Source: Hyphomonas sp. (lineage in GTDB: Bacteria > Pseudomonadota > Alphaproteobacteria > Caulobacterales > Hyphomonadaceae). Taken from it: DNA of 13,415 nucleotides. Under the pieces are notes generated by a model. That model ran no database searches, was not told where the DNA came from, and worked only from the letters and a program-made list of their open reading frames with translations. Shown piece by piece: positions 1 to 5,506 of this stretch. Location of the stretch: positions 1-13,415 of the forward strand of contig JANSXJ010000071.1 in NCBI GenBank assembly GCA_024743015.1. The letters run 5' to 3'. Each line of letters starts with the position of its first letter. Position 1 is the first letter of the stretch. Position numbers and translations under genes: made by a program.

Positions 1-253
1 AATCACATTCAGCCTTCATCTGCGCCCGCAAATCATCGGGGCAGGGCTTGGTGAAAGTTGGCTTGGCATAGCGCCGGACTTCAATACCCGGCATTCGCTC
101 TCCAAGCAGGCGTTCAAGCTCATCGAGCAAAATGTCGCCTCTCGGTTTTCGAATGTCCATCAAGCCAACAACACCTGTGACCTGGCCAGAGCGCGGCGTG
201 ATTTGCCGACTGACCGGTACAGCTTCGTCAGTTGGATCCAGAATGATTGTCAT
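1..253 (-). CDS. UGSC-family (seleno)protein, N-terminal part (runs off left edge)
   Basis: The minus-strand frame opens with ATG at 253 and stays open for 84 codons to the window edge. It starts MTIILDPTDEAVPV and continues with GLMDIRKPRGDILLDELE at about residues 31-48, KPTFTKPCPDDLR at about 64-76, and ends MKAECD. A start with 'LDPT', then 'GL-D--K---D-LLD-L--LL', 'KP-F-KP-P' and a '-CD' matches my memory of the UGSC-motif (seleno)proteins, first noticed as selenoproteins in marine metagenome surveys. In that family the Sec/Cys motif (U/C-G-S-C) follows the '-CD' by roughly ten residues, so here it should lie just beyond base 1. A strong ribosome site (AAGGAGG, 4 bases from ATG) supports the start. 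The gene follows the thioredoxin-fold gene by 14 bases and lies downstream of selA-selB-selC, which fits a client selenoprotein. Whether the key residue is Sec or Cys cannot be seen here. Biochemical function is unknown. Confidence 0.82.
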   Translation of the reverse strand, partial: MTIILDPTDEAVPVSRQITPRSGQVTGVVGLMDIRKPRGDILLDELERLLGERMPGIEVRRYAKPTFTKPCPDDLRAQMKAECD

Positions 254-257
254 TCGT

Positions 258-264
258 CCTCCTT
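258..264 (-). promoter_or_regulatory. Shine-Dalgarno site of the UGSC-family gene
   Basis: Read on the minus strand, AAGGAGG ends 4 bases before the ATG at 253. It sits inside the 14-base gap after the TAG stop of the upstream gene, so the two genes are probably translated from one message. Confidence 0.75.
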
Positions 265-267
265 CTT

Positions 268-1854
268 CTAAACATCTTCAATCTTGCGAGATACCGATTG
301 CGATCCCATCGGGCCCGTGACCCAGCCATGATACGCACTCGAGAATTTCCCCGCATCTGATCCTGCGACCACAATATGGATATGGTCCGGCTTGGCAAAT
401 TTAGGGACAAGCCTGTCCAGCTGATCGTCGTCAAGATTGGCAGCGGCAGCGCGGGTCATGCCTGCGCCTGAAACTTCATTCGCGACCATCTCGCGAAGCG
501 GTCGCATTGTGACGTCCTGGATGCGCGTCCGCAGGCGGTCCTTGTCATACGTGCCGTCACGCATCAGCGTGTCGACATGTTCCGGGCAGACCACCAGAAG
601 CGCATCGACCGGCATCATGTGATATTTGGGCAAGAACATGGATTCCAGTCCCAGCCCCAGCGTTCCGGCAATCTCGTCCGGCGCGCGCGATTCCTGATCG
701 ACAATGTGAACCGGCCCGGATGTCATGGCGAAGGCCGTCACAACTGAGTCTTCCGCCTTGAAGCCGCGCTCAACGTGGAGAGGTGCCCAGGGCGAGCGAT
801 CTTCGCGCTCAGCAAAGCACATGGTGAATTTCATCGGGGTGCCCAGTGTCGAGCGATCCGTGCCGCCGGGTTTCGAACCTCCGATATTGCGAATGGCGAG
901 GCGCACAGCGCGCCCGATCGTGGCATTCGCGCGATTGCCTGTGCCCAGCGCCATCAGGCCGCTATTCATGTCGAGACGGTCGCGAATGGGACCGTTTACG
1001 ACGAGCACTGGCGAAGCGCCCATAGTCGTGGCCATCACGCCGTGTATGTTGAATTCATCCGTGCAGATCGCTTCAATTGCGGCAATCACCACCGGTAGAT
1101 ATTCCGGCTTGCACCCTGCCATGACCGCGTTGATGGCGACCTTTTCCACAGTCGCTTCGCCCATATTAGGCGGCATTTGAGCGATGACATCCTTGGGAGA
1201 GCGCCGCGTACCGCTCAGCATGCGCACCACGCGCTCAGGGGTGGGCGGGACAAGTGGAAGGCCGTCGGAGAAGCCCTGGTCAAACATGAACTCAGCCACA
1301 TCATCGGCGCTGGCAACTTCAATTTTGCGGGCTCGGATCGGGCTATCTGACGCTTCTGCGACCAGCCGGTCGTGGATCTCCGGATCCAAATGCTTGGATC
1401 CGCAGCCGGGTCGCCAATCGGGCAGGGCATCCCAATCGATCTTGGCAGCTTCCGTGTCGAGCGTTTCAGCTATTTTTTGGTCGACGTCTTGCCATTCGCT
1501 TTTCACAAACCCCTCAAACTGGGATTCGGCGACGGCGCCGTCCGGGCACCAATAAAGCGCGGGGACAATATCGAACCCGTAGGCAAACGAGGTTTTCAGG
1601 TCGGCGTCATCCAGGATTGGAAGGGTCAAACCGTGCCGATCTTTCAAAACCAGGCTTCCTTCGTGGGTTTGGCTTATCATCCAGACATTAACGGCGTCGC
1701 CATAACCTTGCGAAAAGGACTCGACGACCGGAGCGGCGAGATTGCAGGTTTCGCAATCCTCTTTGACGAAGCAGATAAGCGTTGGCTTCGCCGACGGGAA
1801 CGTTCGCGGTTCGCCGTCGAGGTCGTTCAATTCGAAGCCCGGTATCTCTGCCAT
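268..1854 (-). CDS. Thioredoxin-fold protein with large C-terminal UGSC-associated domain
   Basis: This is a 528-residue protein with two regions. Residues 1 to about 140 look like a thioredoxin/peroxiredoxin-type fold: strand LICFVKED leads into C34-E-T-C37 (CxxC), and a candidate cis-proline lies in IVPALYW (P98). A linker carries DWRPGCGSKH with C151 coded by TGC. From about 185 to the end is a domain I link to UGSC-gene neighbourhoods but cannot name. Its landmarks are DGLPLVPPT (197-205), MPPNMGEATVEKVAINAVMA (227-246), GCKPEYLP (247-254), a Gly/Asn-rich run GTGNRANATIGRA, and VVAGSDAGKFS near the end. It has no signal peptide or obvious membrane segment, so it is probably cytosolic. The frame can open at GTG 1860, but that codon lies in the Shine-Dalgarno; ATG 1854, 5 bases after AGGAGG, is preferred. 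It lies between selC and the UGSC gene. A thiol redox partner role for the UGSC protein is inference; the reaction is unknown. Confidence 0.85.
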   Translation of the reverse strand: MAEIPGFELNDLDGEPRTFPSAKPTLICFVKEDCETCNLAAPVVESFSQGYGDAVNVWMISQTHEGSLVLKDRHGLTLPILDDADLKTSFAYGFDIVPALYWCPDGAVAESQFEGFVKSEWQDVDQKIAETLDTEAAKIDWDALPDWRPGCGSKHLDPEIHDRLVAEASDSPIRARKIEVASADDVAEFMFDQGFSDGLPLVPPTPERVVRMLSGTRRSPKDVIAQMPPNMGEATVEKVAINAVMAGCKPEYLPVVIAAIEAICTDEFNIHGVMATTMGASPVLVVNGPIRDRLDMNSGLMALGTGNRANATIGRAVRLAIRNIGGSKPGGTDRSTLGTPMKFTMCFAEREDRSPWAPLHVERGFKAEDSVVTAFAMTSGPVHIVDQESRAPDEIAGTLGLGLESMFLPKYHMMPVDALLVVCPEHVDTLMRDGTYDKDRLRTRIQDVTMRPLREMVANEVSGAGMTRAAAANLDDDQLDRLVPKFAKPDHIHIVVAGSDAGKFSSAYHGWVTGPMGSQSVSRKIEDV

Positions 1855-1859
1855 CGTCA

Positions 1860-1865
1860 CCTCCT
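1860..1865 (-). promoter_or_regulatory. Shine-Dalgarno site deciding the start at 1854
   Basis: AGGAGG on the minus strand ends 5 bases before ATG 1854. The longest open frame would begin at GTG 1860-1858, which overlaps the last G of this site and would have no ribosome site of its own, so the ATG is the likelier start. Confidence 0.75.
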
Positions 1866-1892
1866 GAGCGAAGCTAGGCGAAATCCCGGAGG
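1860..1892 (-). promoter_or_regulatory. Possible hairpin sequestering the ribosome site
   Basis: On the minus strand a CCTCC (1892-1888) is exactly complementary to the GGAGG of the Shine-Dalgarno (1864-1860), with a 23-base loop that itself contains a short AGC-GAA-GCT stem. Pairing would hide the ribosome site of the thioredoxin-fold gene on a message that has just left selC. The arms are short, so this may be chance. Confidence 0.25.
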
Positions 1893-1923
1893 CTTGTCCA
1901 TCAGTTGCGCCGCGTCATGTCTG

Positions 1924-2019
1924 TGGCGGAGGCGGATGGGAATCGAACCCACCACACGCCGGTCACGACGCGTCGCTGGTTTTGAAGACCAGGGAAGCCA
2001 CCAGACTCCAGTCGCCTCC
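1924..2019 (-). tRNA. selC: tRNA-Sec (UGA-decoding, anticodon UCA)
   Basis: This 96-base minus-strand gene has the hallmarks of a bacterial selenocysteine tRNA. The acceptor arms are GGAGGCG and CGCCTCC, followed by discriminator G and an encoded CCA (1926-1924). The anticodon stem CTGGT/ACCAG closes the seven-base loop CTTCAAA, with anticodon TCA at 1985-1983. An extra-long variable arm pairs ACGCGTC with GGCGTGT (7 pairs, two or so of them G-U) around a six-base loop. The T arm is TGGG-TTCGATT-CCCA. Acceptor plus T stem total about 13 pairs, as expected for tRNA-Sec, though the split looks like 7+6 because position 8 (A) faces C. It lies 56 bases after selB and 69 bases before the thioredoxin-fold ORF, all on the same strand. 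It inserts Sec at SECIS-marked UGA codons with SelB. Identification is near certain; the fine stem boundaries are by eye. Confidence 0.97.
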
Positions 2020-2075
2020 GCATTTGTGCAGACTTAGACACGTGCGGGGCAGGCGCAAGTGGGAATTGGACGGGC

Positions 2076-3953
2076 TTACGCGGCGAGAAACCTGACATCT
2101 CGGTCTCGAGATGTGACGCCTTTTTGGTCGAACAATTCCAGAAGAGGCACAATCGTCTTGCGGTTTGTGGAGAGCGCCGCCCGGGCCTGTCCGGTCGTAA
2201 ACGGTGTGCCGGGAGGAAAACACTTTCTCAATGTGTCCTGAGCTGCCGCGATGGCATCTGCATGCAATAGAATATGCTGACGCAAAGCGTGATTGTAGAG
2301 GCGCACGGCGACGCCGTTGTGGATCAATAATTCAGTCAGGTCGTTCTGCACCGGGCTGGCTGTGTTGTTTTCGAAGAGCGGCGTTGGTCGCAAGCCGTTC
2401 CCGGCAAGTCGCGCTGCAGCATGCTCGTAGTCCAGCAGCTGCTCGCGCTTCATCTCGGCGAATGGGTCATGCGATGCGAGCGCCAGTCCAGACGGGGTTT
2501 TGACCACCTCCCCGGATTGGATCAGATCACGCTCGACCCAGTCCAGGATAGATGCGGGGATCTTTCGCAGTTTTGCTTTCACGGAGGTGGACGCGTGAAA
2601 GGGGCGGATCGGGCACGTCTGGTGCAAGGATGCAAGAGCGACGAGGAACGCCTCGGCAGCTGACCGGATATCGGCATCGCGAACTGCGACACTCGGAGAT
2701 ATGAGCTGGAACTCCGCTCGGATGGCATCCTCCACGTCTTGTAAGTTTCGACCGGAGAGGCGGGCGGCATCGTTCGGGAGCGCCACCCCATTCCCGCGGT
2801 CGGCCAGAGCGTGGGTGATAGCGACGGGATCGCCGATCTCCGCGGCGCGCAGAACGGCGAGATGCAAAGCTTTTTTGCGCGGGGCGTTAGGCGCGACGGG
2901 ATCCAAAATCTTGCCGCCAGCGAGGGTCTCCGACGATGCTGGATTGCGCAGAACGAAACGTTGGCCGTGATATCCAACGAGCGGTTGGCGAAGTTCCAAT
3001 TGAGCGAAGACGGGTTCGCCACGCTCTGTCGGGCTTGAGAACATTCGCACGCGCGCGGATAGGTGAGCCGTTCCCGCCATGATCGTTGCGTGATCCATGT
3101 GTTTGAGTTTTGGGCGCTCTCCATTTGCGCTGTGCAGCGCAACGTCAATTCGCGAAGATGGCTCGAATATGTTGGGCGCAGACACGACATCGCCCTTCCG
3201 TACGTCGGATTGGCTCACGCCGCGGAGGTTGAGCGCCACGCGTGATCCCGCGGAGGCAGACGCGACAGACCTACCGGCTACCTGGATCCCGCGAATGGTC
3301 ACGATTTCGGTTCCGAGGGACGCTTCTGCGTCGGTATCGACCTTGCCGCCGATCAGCGTTCCGGTGACGATCGTCCCAGCGCCGGGCGCGTTGAAGACGC
3401 GATCAATGGGCAGAAAGAACCCTCTCAGGTTCAGTCGGTCGGCGGGCGTTGAGAGAAACGAGGTCAGCTCGCGAATGAGGTCGCGCAATCCATCCGGTGC
3501 CCGCGTTGAGCAAGAGACGATGGGCAAGGCCGAAACTCCGGACTCGCTGATCAGAGTGTTGATCTCCGCCCGCCGGTTTTCGATTTCGGCCGCGCTCGCC
3601 AGGTCGCATTTTGTCAGTGCGATCATGATGCGTTCGATCCCCATGAGACGGGCAAATTTGAAATGTTCTCGCGTTTGGGCTTCGATGCCGTCGGTCGATG
3701 AGACGACCAGCAAAACAGCATCAACGCCACTGAGTCCCGACACTGTGGTGCGGATGAAATCTGCATGCCCCGGAGCATCGATCAGGTGGAGCGTTCCAGC
3801 ATTCGTCCGAAGGTGTGCAAACCCCAGTGTGATCGTCAGGCCGCGCGCGCGTTCCTCATCCAATGTATCGGTATTGGTGCCTGTCAGTGCCTCGACCAGA
3901 GCGGTCTTACCGTGATCCACGTGGCCAATGACGGCGATCGATTTATGCGTCAT
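2076..3953 (-). CDS. selB: Selenocysteine-specific translation elongation factor SelB
   Basis: SelB is a GTPase that carries Sec-tRNA-Sec to the ribosome and reads the SECIS hairpin after a UGA codon. The 625-residue length is close to the usual 610-640. The G domain shows G1 GHVDHGKT (10-17), a switch region DEERARGLTITLGFAHL (32-48), G3 DAPGHADF (59-66) and G4 TKCD (114-117), in the Thr form typical of SelB. EF-Tu-like beta domains follow to about residue 345. The C-terminal part has the winged-helix character of SelB and ends with a segment like VPLLELFDQKGVTSRDRDVR, matching the last winged helix, which contacts the SECIS RNA. The ATG lies inside the end of selA, an 11-base overlap that suggests translational coupling. 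Stop is TAA; selC follows after 56 bases. All signature motifs are intact, so the factor should be functional. Confidence 0.97.
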   Translation of the reverse strand: MTHKSIAVIGHVDHGKTALVEALTGTNTDTLDEERARGLTITLGFAHLRTNAGTLHLIDAPGHADFIRTTVSGLSGVDAVLLVVSSTDGIEAQTREHFKFARLMGIERIMIALTKCDLASAAEIENRRAEINTLISESGVSALPIVSCSTRAPDGLRDLIRELTSFLSTPADRLNLRGFFLPIDRVFNAPGAGTIVTGTLIGGKVDTDAEASLGTEIVTIRGIQVAGRSVASASAGSRVALNLRGVSQSDVRKGDVVSAPNIFEPSSRIDVALHSANGERPKLKHMDHATIMAGTAHLSARVRMFSSPTERGEPVFAQLELRQPLVGYHGQRFVLRNPASSETLAGGKILDPVAPNAPRKKALHLAVLRAAEIGDPVAITHALADRGNGVALPNDAARLSGRNLQDVEDAIRAEFQLISPSVAVRDADIRSAAEAFLVALASLHQTCPIRPFHASTSVKAKLRKIPASILDWVERDLIQSGEVVKTPSGLALASHDPFAEMKREQLLDYEHAAARLAGNGLRPTPLFENNTASPVQNDLTELLIHNGVAVRLYNHALRQHILLHADAIAAAQDTLRKCFPPGTPFTTGQARAALSTNRKTIVPLLELFDQKGVTSRDRDVRFLAA

Positions 3954-5340
3954 GCGGCCAAAGGGACTGCGCGACGCGCGCGATCAGATCGACTTCTTCA
4001 TTGGCGACCGCGCGCATATCCAACAAAAACGTATCCTTGGAGATGCGGCCAATCACGGGTAGATCTGCGCCTCTGAATTGGGCGGCGAGGTGCTCCGCAG
4101 ACGCGTGCTCGTTCGAGATTGCAACTGAAGCGCTTGGCAGATCCTGCTGCGGCAACGATCCGGCGCCGGCGCGGGCCGTTGTCTCCACCACCTCCGCGAT
4201 CAGTCTTGTCTCTTTGCGGATCGATTGCGCCAGAACCTCGGCGCGTGTTTTGATCGCTTCAATCGGTTCGGACAGCATTTGCAAGACCGGAATGCGAGCC
4301 ATGGGGTCATGCGGAGCGCGATACAATTCCAGCGTTGCGCGCAAGGCGGCGAGCGACAGTTTATCGATGCGAACGGCGCGGGCAATCGGGTGACGTCGAA
4401 CCGTATCAACTAGCGCCCGCTTTCCAGCGATGATCCCGGCCTGCGGCCCGCCGAGCAGTTTGTCGCCTGAAAAGGTCACCAGATCGACGCCCTCTGCGAT
4501 GACATCTCGAACCACCGGTTCGTCGCCCAGTCCGTAATCAGCGAGATTTATGAGGACGCCGCTGCCCAGGTCCTCGACCAGGATTGTTCCGGTCTCTCTA
4601 GCGAGTTTTGAAAGCTCCTGCCGGTTTGGCGTGGACGTGAACCCAACTATGCTGAAATTGCTGGTGTGGCTCTTAAGCAGAATAGCGGCGTCATCACTGA
4701 TGGCTTGCTCATAATCACTGAGATGCGTTTTGTTTGTCGTGCCCACTTCGCGCAAAACAGCGCCGCTCTGAGTAATCACGTCTGGCATGCGGAAGGCGCC
4801 GCCAATCTCCACCAGTTCTCCTCGTGAGGCGATGACGTGCTTTCCGCTCGCGAGAGCGCTCAGGCAAGACAGGATGGCCGCGGCGCAATTATTGACGACC
4901 ATAGCGGCCTCTGCACCAGTGAGTTGGCAGATCAAGGCTTCGACATGCGCGTGACGCGAGCCGCGCTTGCCGTCCTGGAGGGTCAGCTCCAGCGATGAAT
5001 AATTCGCGGCGACATTTCGCATCGCCTCTATGGCCTCCGGTGCGAGCCTCGCGCGCCCTAGGTTGGTGTGAATAATCACGCCCGTAGCATTGATCGCGCG
5101 TTTCAGCGTATTGGCATTCCTGGCGCTCAGGTCGTCCGCAATATCATCGAAAAAGGCCGGCTCGGAAATCGGGCTCGTCGAGGCGCCGCCTGCTGCCATG
5201 ATCTTAGATCGGGCAATATTGAGTTTCGCTCGGACCGCATTGGCAACGTCTTCTCGTCCATGCAGCGAAATCAAATGCGCGGCGGCATCAGATTCCAGCA
5301 GGGTCTGGACTTTCGGAAGGCGTCTCAATTCATCTTGCAT
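3943..5340 (-). CDS. selA: L-seryl-tRNA(Sec) selenium transferase SelA
   Basis: SelA is a PLP enzyme that converts Ser-tRNA-Sec to Sec-tRNA-Sec using selenophosphate. The protein has 465 residues, the usual bacterial length. An N-terminal helical part (1 to about 75) starts with LRRLPKVQTLLES, typical of the family. INATGVIIHTNLGRA (83-97) opens the aminotransferase-like core, GKRGSRHAHVE (124-134) is the conserved Arg-rich segment, VVNNCAAA (148-155) lies by the cofactor site, and LVTFSGDKLLGGPQAG places the PLP lysine at K294, equivalent to E. coli K295. The gene starts at ATG 5340 with only a weak ribosome site upstream, so modest translation is likely. It heads the selA-selB-selC series and ends overlapping selB by 11 bases. 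Selenophosphate must come from a selD elsewhere, as none is in this window. Confidence 0.97.
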   Translation of the reverse strand: MQDELRRLPKVQTLLESDAAAHLISLHGREDVANAVRAKLNIARSKIMAAGGASTSPISEPAFFDDIADDLSARNANTLKRAINATGVIIHTNLGRARLAPEAIEAMRNVAANYSSLELTLQDGKRGSRHAHVEALICQLTGAEAAMVVNNCAAAILSCLSALASGKHVIASRGELVEIGGAFRMPDVITQSGAVLREVGTTNKTHLSDYEQAISDDAAILLKSHTSNFSIVGFTSTPNRQELSKLARETGTILVEDLGSGVLINLADYGLGDEPVVRDVIAEGVDLVTFSGDKLLGGPQAGIIAGKRALVDTVRRHPIARAVRIDKLSLAALRATLELYRAPHDPMARIPVLQMLSEPIEAIKTRAEVLAQSIRKETRLIAEVVETTARAGAGSLPQQDLPSASVAISNEHASAEHLAAQFRGADLPVIGRISKDTFLLDMRAVANEEVDLIARVAQSLWPHDA

Positions 5341-5393
5341 GGCTTATTGTTTCCGAACTCCGGCGCAGGTGCAAGACCGCGTGGAGGCGGGCG

Positions 5394-5415
5394 AATTACA
5401 ACCTTGATTGTAATT
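5394..5415. promoter_or_regulatory. Operator-like inverted repeat between selA and fabY
   Basis: AATTACAA (5394-5401), a six-base spacer CCTTGA, then TTGTAATT (5408-5415): perfect 8-base arms in an otherwise GC-rich, 166-base divergent intergenic region. The size and symmetry fit a dimeric helix-turn-helix repressor site. It lies 53 bases upstream of selA and 91 bases upstream of fabY, so it could control either or both. I cannot assign it to a known regulator. Confidence 0.5.
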
Positions 5416-5461
5416 AGGTGTTGAGCCGGGTCTCGAATAGCTTCTAGTGTCCCGGTTTATC

Positions 5462-5474
5462 GCGCCGTCGGCGC
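5462..5474. repeat. Short GC-rich palindrome in the fabY leader
   Basis: GCGCCG and CGGCGC flank a single T. It may form a short hairpin in the fabY leader, but such GC palindromes are common at this base composition and no T run follows, so it is not a convincing terminator. Confidence 0.2.
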
Positions 5475-5506
5475 ACGTCTAACGCAACCCGAATGGATGT
5501 CTTGCT

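Noticed and set aside
268..270. The stop of the thioredoxin-fold gene as a possible Sec codon extending it into the UGSC gene
   Set aside because: The stop is TAG, and the UGSC frame has its own strong ribosome site and family-like N-terminus 14 bases on.
1372..2037. A 221-codon plus-strand open frame covering the thioredoxin-fold gene's start and selC
   Set aside because: It runs antisense across a tRNA gene and a well-supported coding start and has no family resemblance. It is a shadow of the minus-strand genes.
2020..2075. A terminator between selB and selC
   Set aside because: No stem followed by a T run is visible on the minus strand, so read-through into selC seems more likely.
3097..3915. 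A 272-codon plus-strand open frame antisense to selB
   Set aside because: selB on the other strand has all GTPase motifs, and the antisense product is low-complexity Ser/Arg/Val-rich with no recognisable motif.
5341..5380. A -35/-10 pair (TTGCAC, 17 bases, AACAAT) for selA on the minus strand
   Set aside because: The match is poor (3/6 and 4/6) and it would place the transcript start almost on the ATG. I cannot support it over background.
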